A DNA stretch of 64,000 nt from Argonema antarcticum A004/B2 (lineage in GTDB: Bacteria > Cyanobacteriota > Cyanobacteriia > Cyanobacteriales > Aerosakkonemataceae), in contig NZ_JAIQZN010000022.1 of the NCBI RefSeq assembly GCF_023333585.1, positions 1-64,000 of the forward strand, given 5' to 3'. The notes under the pieces were generated by a model, which saw nothing but the letters and a program-made list of their open reading frames with translations, was not told the origin of the DNA and ran no database searches. Numbering within the stretch: the stretch's first letter is position 1; each line of letters starts with the position of its first letter. Position numbers and translations under genes: made by a program. Shown here in pieces: positions 25,850-34,392 of the stretch.

Positions 25850-26353
25850 ATGTCCATTCGTCTGTATGTAGGCAATCTGCCCAAAGAAGAAATCGATCGC
25901 CAAGAGCTACAAACGGTTTTTGCTGAAGCTGGCGATTCCATTTCCACTAAGGTGATTAAAGACCGTAAAACTGGCAAATGCCGTGGTTTCGGTTTTGTGA
26001 CTGTGCCGAATGATGAGCAAGCCGATCAATTCATTGAAAAGTTCAACGGCTATGTTTTCAAAGACAGCGCCTTAAAAATTGAAAAGGCATTGCCTCGTTC
26101 TAAAGGTCAAGGTGAGGAGGATGCACCTCCACCACAGCCAGTGATCGCCGCCAACAGGGCACCCAGCAGCAGTCCTGCTCCCAGCGGCGATAAGGGAGGT
26201 CGTCGTAACAACAAAAAGAGGAACCGTGGTGCCAGCAACAGTAGCGGCGGGAACACATCGGTTAGCACAGACGCAGTGCAACCCGATCCCCGTTGGGCGC
26301 AGGAGTTAGAAAAACTAAAGCAGATGTTAGCTGCTCAAACAACAAATCCTTAA
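25850..26353 (+). CDS. RRM-type RNA-binding protein (cyanobacterial Rbp family)
   Basis: A 167-residue protein. Residues 3-78 are one RNA recognition motif with RNP2 (RLYVGNL) and RNP1 (CRGFGFVTV). The rest is a flexible Pro/Ser/Gly/Asn-rich tail with a basic patch (KGGRRNNKKRNRG) and a short C-terminal helix. Many cyanobacterial Rbp genes respond to cold through a long 5' leader, and here more than 150 bases upstream are free of genes. GGAGGA nine bases before the ATG is a strong binding site. Likely roles are mRNA binding and stabilisation. Confidence 0.93.
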   Translation: MSIRLYVGNLPKEEIDRQELQTVFAEAGDSISTKVIKDRKTGKCRGFGFVTVPNDEQADQFIEKFNGYVFKDSALKIEKALPRSKGQGEEDAPPPQPVIAANRAPSSSPAPSGDKGGRRNNKKRNRGASNSSGGNTSVSTDAVQPDPRWAQELEKLKQMLAAQTTNP

Positions 26354-26359
26354 TATTGT

Positions 26360-26382
26360 CCCGACCCCCATTAGGGGGTGGG
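26360..26382 (+). terminator. Hairpin after the RRM gene
   Basis: CCCgACCCCC-atta-GGGGGTGGG, GC-rich, six bases after the stop codon, followed by ATTGTTGC rather than a clean T-run. Confidence 0.55.
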
Positions 26383-26471
26383 ATTGTTGCATCAATTTCT
26401 AGATTTCTCTAGAAACTCAGTCGCTTGAATATTAACAATGGTTTTTACAAGCGGTGGGATTGTTGAGATAG

Positions 26472-26606
26472 TTCCAACGATTTGCCGGTTTGACGATCGG
26501 GCTGAAGCTGGAAGTTTCCTCCAAACTGCTACTGGGTGCATTCTTTGTCAGCCAAATTTTCTGGCAAACCACGGGTGTGCAAAAGTGGATTAGTCGATCG
26601 AGCTAA
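26472..26606 (+). pseudogene. Possible 44-codon gene remnant
   Basis: The frame after a TAG at 26469 reads FQRFAGLTIGLKLEVSSKLL and then GAFFVSQIFWQTTGVQKWIS before a stop at 26604. It has no start codon but has the composition of a membrane-protein C-terminus. It may be the leftover end of a deleted gene. The rest of the 26383-26828 spacer is AT-rich with no gene seen. Confidence 0.3.
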
Positions 26607-26828
26607 CATCTGCGATCGGCATAGAGGTATAGTCGAGACAAAGATTTACCTCTACAAAGGCTGGGTACTGATACCTAAGCCTTTTTCCATATTTTTTTAA
26701 ATATCTGTTTCAATAAATTTTACTTCCAGCGTTTAATTGATTAAAATTTTTGTTTGGGGTTGGCACGAATTCAGGTTATATTAAACCTGGAGCAAAAAAG
26801 ATTCGCAAAAAAATAAAGTAGAGCTAGA

Positions 26829-27485
26829 ATGCGGCGTCTAAACTTTTCTGTAATTCCTGAAATATCGATTATCCTGCCAACCTTTAATCGCGCTGAATAT
26901 TTAAGCGATTGTATCAACAGTGTTCTCAATCAAACGTTTCGAGATTGGGAACTGATTATTGTCGATGATGGTAGTCAAGACAATTCCTTTAAAATTATCG
27001 CTCCTTTTATTCATGAATTTGATAATATTCGCTACATGAAGCATACAAACCGGAAAGCTGCATATGCCAGAAATGCTGGGATACAAGCATCATTTGGCAC
27101 TTATATTACCTTCATTGACAGCGATGATAAATATAAGCCAGATCATTTGCAGTCGCGTCTTGACTATATGAAATCCCATCCAGAAATTGACCTGATTGAA
27201 GGTGGGGTGGAAATAGAAGGAGAAATGTGGGTTCCGGATTATTACCAACCAAATCAGCTTATTAACCTAAGTGAGTGTGTTTTGGGGGCTACTTTTTTTG
27301 GTAAAAGAGAGATTTTTTTTGAATTAAATGGCTTTAATAAAATGGATATTTTTGAGGATACAGACTTGTGGATGCGAGCGGAAAAAATGTGTAATACGGA
27401 AAAAATAAAAGAGCCAAAAACATACCTTTATATAAGATCACAAAACAGTACAACCAAAGATTTTATCAAGGATAATATAATTTAA
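26829..27485 (+). CDS. Family 2 glycosyltransferase
   Basis: A 218-residue GT-A fold enzyme with ISIILPTFNRAEYLSDCI, IIVDDGSQDNS, ARNAGIQASFG and FIDSDDKY (DxD). The C-terminus holds EDTDLWMRAEK, the usual acceptor-side acid. It lacks membrane segments. It opens a run of glycan genes up to 32112 and probably adds a sugar to an exopolysaccharide or lipid-linked oligosaccharide. Its A/T-rich codon use differs from the genes after it, which may point to separate acquisition. Confidence 0.88.
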   Translation: MRRLNFSVIPEISIILPTFNRAEYLSDCINSVLNQTFRDWELIIVDDGSQDNSFKIIAPFIHEFDNIRYMKHTNRKAAYARNAGIQASFGTYITFIDSDDKYKPDHLQSRLDYMKSHPEIDLIEGGVEIEGEMWVPDYYQPNQLINLSECVLGATFFGKREIFFELNGFNKMDIFEDTDLWMRAEKMCNTEKIKEPKTYLYIRSQNSTTKDFIKDNII

Positions 27486-27545
27486 GGCGATGATAGTTCG
27501 CTTTCGGTCTGCTGAAAATCTAAAATTGTTTCGCGAAAGTTTGCT

Positions 27546-28685
27546 GTGGTGTTGAAATATGCGATCGTCCACGAGTGGTTAACGCCCAAAGCCACCGGGG
27601 GTTCAGAACTGGTTGTGAGGGAAATCTTGAGGCATATAGATGCCGAGCTTTACGCCTTGATTGACTTTGAATCGACCAATCCAGAGAGCTATTTATATGA
27701 GCGCTCTATTGGCACGACCTTTTTGCAAGATTTTCCTTTTGCGCGTAACGGGGTGCAGAAATATCTGCCTTTTTTGCCGATCGCGATCGAACAATTGGAT
27801 TTACGGGGGTATGATGTAATTCTTTCTTCCTCCCACACTGTCGCCAAAGGCGTCATTACGACGCCGCAGCAGCTGCACATCTGCTACTGTCATGCGCCTA
27901 TGCGTTTCGCCTGGGACTTGACTTTTGATTATCTTGCCAGTAGTACGATGGGGAGAGGCATCCAGGGCATCCTGACGCGATATTTGCTGCATCGCCTGCG
28001 CCAGTGGGATGTCCTATCTGCCAATCGGGTGGATTATTTCATTGCCAACTCCAAACACACGGCGACGCGGATTTGGCGCTGTTACCGCCGCCGTGCGGAA
28101 GTAATTTACCCGCCAGTCAATATTGAGCGATTTACCTTTCAAGAGAAGAAAGAAGATTTTTACCTGACCGTTTCTCGGTTGGTGAGTTACAAGAAAGTTT
28201 CTTTAATTGTCAAGGCTTTTAACGAGCTGGGACGCCCTCTTGTCGTGATTGGGACTGGCCCAGAGTTGAAAAAACTCCGCGAGATGGCCGGCCCCAACGT
28301 GCAGGTGCTGGGGCCCCAGCCAGATGCGGTGGTGGAAAAATACATGGCCCAGGCAAAAGCGTTTGTGTATGCGGCTTGTGAGGATTTTGGGATTGCGCTG
28401 GTGGAAGCTCAAGCTTGCGGGACGCCAGTGATTGCTTACGGTGCTGGGGGTGCGAGGGAAACGGTGCGGGATATTCGGGAATACGCCGATACTGGTACTG
28501 GATTATTTTTTTCGGCACAATCGGAACTAGCTTTGGTGGAAGCTGTCAAGACTTTTGAGGCGCAGTCGGGTAATTTTAATCCTGAGATGGCGCTCAAGCA
28601 GGCGGTTAAGTTTGGGCCAATAATCTTTGAAAAGCGCTACCTGGCTTTTGTCTCACGCTGCTCGAGCAGATTCAAATTGCGCTAG
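27546..28685 (+). CDS. Family 4 glycosyltransferase
   Basis: A 379-residue GT-B fold protein. The N-terminal half has VHEWLTPKATGGSELVVREI and CYCHAPMRFAWDL; the C-terminal half has the group 1 donor-binding pattern VSRLVSYKKVSLIV, GPNVQVLGPQPDAVVEKYMAQA and FGIALVEAQACGTPVIAYGAGGA (EX7E-like). Related proteins are called mannosyl- or glycosyltransferases in exopolysaccharide clusters. Start codon is GTG at 27546, with a possible second GTG directly after it. Confidence 0.9.
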   Translation: MVLKYAIVHEWLTPKATGGSELVVREILRHIDAELYALIDFESTNPESYLYERSIGTTFLQDFPFARNGVQKYLPFLPIAIEQLDLRGYDVILSSSHTVAKGVITTPQQLHICYCHAPMRFAWDLTFDYLASSTMGRGIQGILTRYLLHRLRQWDVLSANRVDYFIANSKHTATRIWRCYRRRAEVIYPPVNIERFTFQEKKEDFYLTVSRLVSYKKVSLIVKAFNELGRPLVVIGTGPELKKLREMAGPNVQVLGPQPDAVVEKYMAQAKAFVYAACEDFGIALVEAQACGTPVIAYGAGGARETVRDIREYADTGTGLFFSAQSELALVEAVKTFEAQSGNFNPEMALKQAVKFGPIIFEKRYLAFVSRCSSRFKLR

Positions 28686-28724
28686 AGAAACTAGATCCTT
28701 TTGACACTCCCCTTGTCCCCTGTT

Positions 28725-28797
28725 TATTTTGACTTTTGACTTCCTTGTCCCCCCAGCCCCTATTTCTTTTGTCTTTTGCACTTTTGACTTCCGCTTA
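28725..28797. repeat. TTTTGACTTTTGACTTCC repeats
   Basis: Repeated TTTTGACTT and TTTTGTCTTTTG words between the family 4 glycosyltransferase and the sugar transferase genes. This is the reverse complement type of the AGTCAAA repeats at 6783-6811 and inside cruG. Confidence 0.65.
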
Positions 28798-28857
28798 ATG
28801 TGTCTTAAGGCTTTATGATGTGGACTGTGTGTGGTGTGAAGTAGTGTAAGGAGTAAA

Positions 28858-29589
28858 ATGACTGCCGAAAGCCCGTTGATCTCCGGCAAACTATTTCGGG
28901 GGTTTAGGAAGCGTGGTTTGCAGCCCAGAGTGCTTACAAGCAGAGACACAGGTCTGTCTCTTGAGGATGTAAAAGGGGACTTTGCCAAGCGGCTGTTCGA
29001 TATTGTGTTTTCCTTATTGGTTTTGATCCTGTTTTCCCCGGTGTACCTGCTGTTAGCCTCATTGATTGCGATCGGTTCCCCAGGCCCGATTTTTTATAGG
29101 CAGAAACGCATTGGTAAAAATTACAAGCCTTTTGGCTGTATTAAATTCAGAACAATGGTTACCAATGCGGATGAAATCCTCCGGGACATGATGGAAACCT
29201 CGCCTGAGTTGCGGTCAGAATTCGAGGGTAATTTCAAACTCAAAAATGATCCCCGCGTTACCTGTATAGGAAAATTTTTGCGGGTAACCAGCCTGGATGA
29301 ATTTCCCCAATTTTGGAACGTTTTAAAGGGGGATATGAGCGTTGTTGGCCCCCGACCTTTAGTTGTAGAGGAGCTATTCATGTACGGTCGCCATATTGAT
29401 AAAATCTTGACCATTAAGCCCGGTATTACAGGGCTGTGGCAAGTTTCTGGACGTAATGATATCCCTTATGAACGCCGAGTCCAGATTGATGTCTACTATG
29501 TCAATTTCAGGAATTTATGGCTAGATTTGTGGGTGATTTTCAAAACCATTGGCGTTGTTATTTTTCCCACAAATAACGGTGCTTACTAA
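28858..29589 (+). CDS. Undecaprenyl-phosphate sugar phosphotransferase (bacterial sugar transferase)
   Basis: A 243-residue initiating enzyme of exopolysaccharide synthesis that loads a sugar-1-phosphate onto a lipid carrier. One membrane helix (DIVFSLLVLILFSPVYLLLA) is followed by the catalytic domain: GPIFYRQKRIGKN, IKFRTMV, TSLDEFPQFWNVLKGDMSVVGPRP and ITGLWQVSGRN. It is the short form without the N-terminal five-helix WbaP/WcaJ region. AAGGAG five bases before ATG 28858 supports the start. Which sugar it uses cannot be told. Confidence 0.93.
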   Translation: MTAESPLISGKLFRGFRKRGLQPRVLTSRDTGLSLEDVKGDFAKRLFDIVFSLLVLILFSPVYLLLASLIAIGSPGPIFYRQKRIGKNYKPFGCIKFRTMVTNADEILRDMMETSPELRSEFEGNFKLKNDPRVTCIGKFLRVTSLDEFPQFWNVLKGDMSVVGPRPLVVEELFMYGRHIDKILTIKPGITGLWQVSGRNDIPYERRVQIDVYYVNFRNLWLDLWVIFKTIGVVIFPTNNGAY

Positions 29590-29666
29590 GAGCAAAATAT
29601 AGCCATTAAATACATTATGGCTTACGTACTTATTTCGAGATTTGCTAAGTAAGAAATTCATCAAAA

Positions 29667-29728
29667 TTATGAGTTTTGAGGCTATTAAGAAAAAATAATT
29701 TTTCTAATTCCTAACTCAAAACTCATAA
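29667..29728 (+). terminator. Long AT-rich hairpin after the sugar transferase gene
   Basis: TTATGAGTTTTGAG (29667-29680) pairs perfectly with CTCAAAACTCATAA (29715-29728), and inside it AGAAAAA/TTTTTCT (29688-29705) forms a second stem. It lies about 80 bases after the stop codon. Confidence 0.6.
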
Positions 29729-30054
29729 CTATTGAAGCTCCTTGAACTGGCTACGTAAGTCCAGACTCTGTTAAAAGGCTTTGACAATGATGCAAATTCT
29801 GATGATTCTTTGCAAAAACTACATTGTTTCTTGATACTTGCCCTGAGACTATGGGTTAACGTGGGAAAGGGTTGAAACCCTGCTACTCCTTCGCCTCCAG
29901 TCGGAAGCGAAGAAAGCAGGAGTTACAACGGATGCAGGTGAATTGCGCCAGTTCTGACATTAGCCGACTTTGTTTAAACTGCAAGTCAGTGGTGGGGAAG
30001 GCAGCGCCTGCAAGAGATGTGTTTTAGTTCAAAGATTGGTGGGGAATTGGGAAA
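29729..30054 (+). other. Leader region of gmd with possible RNA structure
   Basis: Within this spacer 29879-29920 can fold as CCTGCT/AGCAGG around an inner stem CTTCGC/GCGAAG (29889-29894 with 29907-29912). It does not match a riboswitch consensus I know. A promoter cannot be assigned. Confidence 0.35.
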
Positions 30055-31134
30055 ATGACACAAAGGAAGCGAGCATTACTCACTGGCATTACGGGTCAAG
30101 ACGGATCTTACTTGAGTGAGTTGTTGCTCGAACAAGGCTATGAGGTTCATGGGATTATCCGGCGGACTTCTACATTCAATACAGACCGGATCGATCATAT
30201 GTATGTAGATCGGCACAATCCGACAGCGCGGTTGTTTCTGCACTACGGCGATTTAACCGATGGAACGACGCTGCGCCGGATTCTGGAGGAAGTCAAACCA
30301 GTAGAAATTTATAACTTGGGGGCTCAATCCCACGTTCGTGTTAGTTTTGACTCGCCAGAGTACACGGTTGATACGGTGGCGATGGGGACGCTGCGTCTGT
30401 TGGAGGCGATTCGGGATTATCAGCAGCGCACGGGAATTGAGGTGCGGTTCTATCAGGCGGGTTCTTCTGAGATGTTTGGCAAGGTGCAGGAGGTGCCGCA
30501 GAAGGAGACGACGCCGTTTTATCCCAGGAGTCCTTATGCTTGCGCTAAGCTTTACGCGCACTGGCAGACGGTGAATTATCGGGAGTCTTACGGGCTGTTT
30601 GCGTGTAATGGGATACTGTTTAACCACGAAAGTCCCCGTAGAGGTGAGACGTTTGTGACGCGGAAGATTACGCGGGCGATCGCACGTATTGTTGCCGGGA
30701 AGCAGAAAAAGACGTATCTGGGCAATCTGGATTCTAAGCGGGACTGGGGTTATGCTAAGGATTATGTTCGGGCGATGTGGCTGATGCTACAGCAAGAGCA
30801 GCCGGATGATTATGTAATTGCGACGGGTGAAACTTACTCGATTCGGGAATTTTTGGATTTGGCTTTTGGTTATGTCAATTTAGATTGGCACGACTATGTG
30901 GAGTTTGATGAGCGATATTTGCGCCCAGCTGAGGTTGAGTTGCTGATTGGCGATCCCTCTAAGGCAAAACAAAAGTTGGGTTGGGAACCTTCTGTGACAT
31001 TTCCAGAGTTAGTTGGTTTGATGGTAGAAGCAGATTTGCAGAGATTGGGACTGACTTTACCTGATGGTAAGGGAGCGAAATTTGCGCCAGATATTGCTAC
31101 TATTCGTCAAGAAATAGGCAGCCTTATGGATTGA
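30055..31134 (+). CDS. gmd: GDP-mannose 4,6-dehydratase
   Basis: Converts GDP-D-mannose to GDP-4-keto-6-deoxymannose, the first step to GDP-L-fucose. The 359-residue protein has the NADP-binding [15 protein letters not shown], the active-site region [32 protein letters not shown] (Ser/Thr, Glu and YxxxK) and [17 protein letters not shown]. Followed after 33 bases by fcl, so the two form an operon. The product can feed fucosylated exopolysaccharide and also the sugar on myxoxanthophyll. Confidence 0.97.
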   Translation: MTQRKRALLTGITGQDGSYLSELLLEQGYEVHGIIRRTSTFNTDRIDHMYVDRHNPTARLFLHYGDLTDGTTLRRILEEVKPVEIYNLGAQSHVRVSFDSPEYTVDTVAMGTLRLLEAIRDYQQRTGIEVRFYQAGSSEMFGKVQEVPQKETTPFYPRSPYACAKLYAHWQTVNYRESYGLFACNGILFNHESPRRGETFVTRKITRAIARIVAGKQKKTYLGNLDSKRDWGYAKDYVRAMWLMLQQEQPDDYVIATGETYSIREFLDLAFGYVNLDWHDYVEFDERYLRPAEVELLIGDPSKAKQKLGWEPSVTFPELVGLMVEADLQRLGLTLPDGKGAKFAPDIATIRQEIGSLMD

Positions 31135-31167
31135 TGGAATAAAGCCCCGACAGATGAGGATCGAGAT

Positions 31168-32112
31168 ATGACAGGTTTAGATTTGAAAGATAAACGAATT
31201 TTGGTCACTGGCGGGGCTGGTTTCTTGGGCCGCCAAGTGGTGCGAGAATTGTGTGAAGCTGGGGCTGATGAGCAGAAGATTACGGTGGTGCGATCGCGCG
31301 AGTACGATTTGCGATCGATGGAAGCTTGTCAAAAAGTTGTCCAAAATCAAGATGTCATAGTTCACTTGGCGGCGCACGTTGGCGGGATTGGTTTAAATCG
31401 GGAAAAACCGGGGGAATTGTTCTACGATAATTTGATGATGGGCGTGCAATTAATTCACGCTGCATACCAAGCAGGTGTAGAAAAATTTGTCTGCGTGGGT
31501 ACTATCTGCGCTTATCCCAAATTTACGCCAGTTCCGTTTAAAGAGGATGATCTTTGGAATGGTTATCCAGAAGAAACTAATGCGCCTTACGGTGTTGCCA
31601 AAAAAGCTTTATTGGTGCAACTGCAATCTTATCGGCAGCAGTACGGTTTCAATGGCGTTTACTTGTTGCCGGTGAATTTGTACGGCCCAGATGATAATTT
31701 CGATCCCCGCAGTTCTCACGTAATTCCGGCGTTAATTCGCAAAGTTCACGAAGCACAAGTACGGGGAGATAAACAGTTACCTGTTTGGGGTGATGGCAGT
31801 CCCAGTCGCGAATTTCTCTATGTAGATGATGCGGCGCGGGGAATTGTGATGGCGACTCAGTTTTACGATGAAGCTGACGCTGTGAATCTGGGAACTAATT
31901 ATGAGATTACGATTCGCGATTTGGTGGAACTGATTTGCGAGTTGATGGGATTTGAGGGGGAAATTGTTTGGGAAACGGATCAGCCAAATGGTCAACCGCG
32001 TCGTTGTTTGGATACGGAACGGGCGAAGGAGAAGTTTGGCTTTACGGCGCAGATGGAGTTTAAGCAAGGGTTGAAGAATACGATCGATTGGTATCGTCAG
32101 CACGCTGAGTAA
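31168..32112 (+). CDS. fcl: GDP-L-fucose synthase
   Basis: A 314-residue epimerase/reductase that makes GDP-L-fucose from the Gmd product. It shows [13 protein letters not shown] at the nucleotide-binding end, the active-site Ser/Cys stretch [10 protein letters not shown] and [11 protein letters not shown] (YxxxK), and [23 protein letters not shown] typical of the WcaG family. In Synechocystis the homologous enzyme is needed to make normal myxoxanthophyll, which links this gene to cruF/cruG in the same window. Confidence 0.97.
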   Translation: MTGLDLKDKRILVTGGAGFLGRQVVRELCEAGADEQKITVVRSREYDLRSMEACQKVVQNQDVIVHLAAHVGGIGLNREKPGELFYDNLMMGVQLIHAAYQAGVEKFVCVGTICAYPKFTPVPFKEDDLWNGYPEETNAPYGVAKKALLVQLQSYRQQYGFNGVYLLPVNLYGPDDNFDPRSSHVIPALIRKVHEAQVRGDKQLPVWGDGSPSREFLYVDDAARGIVMATQFYDEADAVNLGTNYEITIRDLVELICELMGFEGEIVWETDQPNGQPRRCLDTERAKEKFGFTAQMEFKQGLKNTIDWYRQHAE

Positions 32113-32115
32113 TTA

Positions 32116-32437
32116 GGTACGTAGTTGCGCTGTAGCGCCCAAAGAGCGCTACAGCGCAACTACGTACAAAGACAAGATTTTTTGCGATCGCTCTTGCTAT
32201 TTTTCTCTTTTGGTAGTATTATGTAAGAGTGGGAGAATGTGCGCTCAGGTAGACCCCTGAACAGAATTGTCGATATCGCAAAGGTACGTAGTTGCGCTTC
32301 AGCGCTCTTTTAATGGGACATCGTAACAACGTACAAAGATTGTTGGCGATCGCTCTTGAAATTTTTCTCTGATGGTAGTATTATGTAAGTGTGGGAGAAT
32401 GTGCGCTCAGGTAGACCCCTTCTTAGAGTTGTAGATA
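32116..32437. repeat. Tandem duplication of a ~160-base leader, with palindrome
   Basis: Copy 1 (about 32116-32275) and copy 2 (about 32283-32437) share GGTACGTAGTTGCGCT, GCGATCGCTCTTG, TGGTAGTATTATGTAAG and GGGAGAATGTGCGCTCAGGT in the same order at 162-167 base offset. Copy 2 leads into the WD40 gene start. Copy 1 keeps a perfect palindrome (32117-32167); in copy 2 (32284-32334) it is decayed. Confidence 0.85.
32117..32167. repeat. Palindrome with perfect 22-base stem
   Basis: GTACGTAGTTGCGCTGTAGC+GC pairs exactly with 32146-32167 around a seven-base loop. Same family as 15447-15499. It lies five bases after the fcl stop codon and could end the gmd-fcl transcript. Confidence 0.85.
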
Positions 32438-33396
32438 TGTCATTACCTAATAATTGGCGATGTGTTAGGACTCTGGAAGGTCATTCTGGCCCAGTTGTTT
32501 CTGTCGCCTTTAGCCCGAATGGACAAATTTTAGCCAGCAGTAGTAGCGACACAACTATCAAGTTATGGAATCCTAACACAGGCAAGGAATTTCATACTCT
32601 GAAAGGACATTTGAAGTCGGTTAATTCGATTACCATCAGTCCAGATGGACAGACTTTAGCTAGTGGTAGCACAGACGCAACTATCAAAGTCTGGAATCTT
32701 AGCACTGGGAAAGAAATTTACACTCTCACCGGACATTTAGAATACGTTAATTTGGTCGCTATCAGCCCAGATGGGAAGACTTTGGCGAGTGCGAGTGAGG
32801 ACACGACTATCAAGCTTTGGAACCTCAGCACTGGCGAGGGAATCCATACTCTCAAGTGGGCTTGTCCACAAAAAGTGTATTACTTTTCTTCTCTTGTCTT
32901 TAGCTTAGATGGACGAATTCTTATCAGTAGTACGTGGGATGATGCTGTATCTCTAAGCGCTGTAGCATGGAATTTAACCAGTGGGGAACAAATCTGGTCA
33001 AAGGATTGGAAAGAAATGGATGAGGTTCATTCGATCGCTATCAGTCCAGATGGCCAAACTTTTGCCAGTAGCCATGTTTCGCGGCGGACTATCAAGTTAT
33101 GGAAAATCTACACGGGAGAGGAAATTTATACCCTTACAAAAGCTTCAAATTCCGATCCATCTTTAGCTTTCAGTCCAGACGGTCAAGTTTTGGCAAGTGG
33201 CGGTCTTGATTTTGAAAGTGATGAAGACGATAGGGGTTACGGAACGATCTATCTGTGGAATCTTAATAGTAGAGAAAAAATTTGTACGTTAAACGAGCAT
33301 TCAGAGGCAGTTTATTCCATCGCTTTTAGCCCAGATGGATATATTCTCGCTAGTGGTAGCGATGACAAAACAATCAAAATTTGGCAGCGAGAGTAA
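32437..33396 (+). CDS. WD40 repeat protein
   Basis: A 319-residue protein made of WD40 repeats, predicted to fold as a seven-bladed propeller. Clear blades read LEGHSGPVVSVAFSPNGQ...IKLWN, LKGHLKSVNSITISPDGQ...IKVWN, LTGHLEYVNLVAISPDGK...IKLWN and a last SIAFSPDGYILASGSDDKTI; middle blades are more diverged. It has no other domain, so it is likely a protein-protein scaffold. ATG 32437 (MSLPNNWRCVRTLEGH) is preferred; an in-frame ATG at 32389 falls in the duplicated leader. Confidence 0.9.
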   Translation: MSLPNNWRCVRTLEGHSGPVVSVAFSPNGQILASSSSDTTIKLWNPNTGKEFHTLKGHLKSVNSITISPDGQTLASGSTDATIKVWNLSTGKEIYTLTGHLEYVNLVAISPDGKTLASASEDTTIKLWNLSTGEGIHTLKWACPQKVYYFSSLVFSLDGRILISSTWDDAVSLSAVAWNLTSGEQIWSKDWKEMDEVHSIAISPDGQTFASSHVSRRTIKLWKIYTGEEIYTLTKASNSDPSLAFSPDGQVLASGGLDFESDEDDRGYGTIYLWNLNSREKICTLNEHSEAVYSIAFSPDGYILASGSDDKTIKIWQRE

Positions 33397-33496
33397 GGAG
33401 GTCAAATTAGCAGAAGATGATCTACTGGATGTAGCGGATAGACAATCAGAGCAAAGTTAAAATTAGCCTATTGTCGATTTGCCAAAATATATAGAT

Positions 33497-33524
33497 AAGC
33501 CTATTGACAGGCTTTATTTTTTTA
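33497..33524 (+). terminator. Intrinsic terminator after the WD40 gene
   Basis: AAGCCT-attgac-AGGCTT followed by TATTTTTTTATG. It lies about 100 bases after the WD40 stop codon. The remainder of the 33397-33698 spacer is AT-rich, with TATAATATAATG-like words near 33664 that could be a promoter for the toxin-antitoxin pair. Confidence 0.75.
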
Positions 33525-33698
33525 TGATATAGTAATTTTGATGAGGAAGAACTATCGTTTAATAGTTAAATTTTGTCATATTTCCATTATTTCAATGATA
33601 CACCAAAAAAGGGAAGGAAGTAAAGAGGCGATCGCACTTTTTTATCTTTTCCTCTATGATGATGTATAATATAATGTATATAGCTAGCTGGCAAAATC

Positions 33699-33956
33699 AT
33701 GTCTGCCAAAATTCGCAAGCAAATCTACATAGAACCGCGTCAAGAAAACCTGCTAAAAGCGATCGCCCAACAAGCAAACATTAGTGAAGCGGAAATCATT
33801 CGCCAAGCGATCGATCTGCATATTGGTTCGATCGCTGTTCCTCAAACGAATCTTGCTGCTTGGGAAACGGAGAAAGAGTTTATTAACAGCATCAAAAACC
33901 GACCTTCTCTAGTTGGAGGACCAGACTGGCGACGGGAAGACCTGTATGAACGGTAA
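33699..33956 (+). CDS. Ribbon-helix-helix antitoxin (VapB-like)
   Basis: An 85-residue protein with a CopG/RHH-like N-terminal half: a short strand (RKQIYIEPRQ), then two helices (ENLLKAIAQQANISEAEIIRQAIDLHI). The C-terminal part, with a Trp and charged residues, should wrap the toxin. It precedes and overlaps the PIN toxin gene by 11 bases, the usual antitoxin-first order. Such proteins normally repress their own operon. Confidence 0.85.
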   Translation: MSAKIRKQIYIEPRQENLLKAIAQQANISEAEIIRQAIDLHIGSIAVPQTNLAAWETEKEFINSIKNRPSLVGGPDWRREDLYER

Positions 33957-34386
33957 AATTTTGCTGGATACTAACATTCTCGTCTATATATATGACTCTT
34001 TAGATCGGACAAAACAAGATCGGGCAATTGAGGTTGTTGATAGATTAATTCGGACTAATCGCGCTGTAATTAGTACCCAGGTTATTGGGGAATTTTTCAT
34101 GGCAACTACTCGCGCCAAACGTCCCCTTTTGACTCCTGCTGAGGCGCTGGCGCGGATGCGGAATTACTTGGCAGCTTGTCATGTCGTTAATGTGACACAG
34201 CTAATTAGTTTGGAAGCGATTCGGGGTGTGGAAACTCATAATTTCGGATATTGGGATGCTCAAATCTGGGCTACTGCTAGACTAAACCAAATTTTAGAAG
34301 TTTATAGTGAGGATTTTAACTCAGGTGCGATCGTTGAGGGAGTACGATTTACCAATCCTTTCACCGATGATTTTGAGTTGCCTTGA
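33946..34386 (+). CDS. PIN-domain toxin ribonuclease (VapC-like)
   Basis: A 146-residue PIN domain. The conserved acids are seen in ILLDTNILVYIYD (first Asp), VIGEFF (Glu) and YWDAQIWATAR (Asp). PIN toxins cut RNA, often tRNA, when the antitoxin is lost. ATG 33946 overlaps the antitoxin stop (ATGAACGGTAA), implying translational coupling. A start at 33913 would overlap more and is less likely. Confidence 0.88.
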   Translation: MNGKILLDTNILVYIYDSLDRTKQDRAIEVVDRLIRTNRAVISTQVIGEFFMATTRAKRPLLTPAEALARMRNYLAACHVVNVTQLISLEAIRGVETHNFGYWDAQIWATARLNQILEVYSEDFNSGAIVEGVRFTNPFTDDFELP

Positions 34387-34392
34387 TAATGT

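Noticed and set aside
29850-29960. Cobalamin or glutamine riboswitch before gmd
   Set aside because: The region lacks the conserved core words of those classes; only generic stems are seen.
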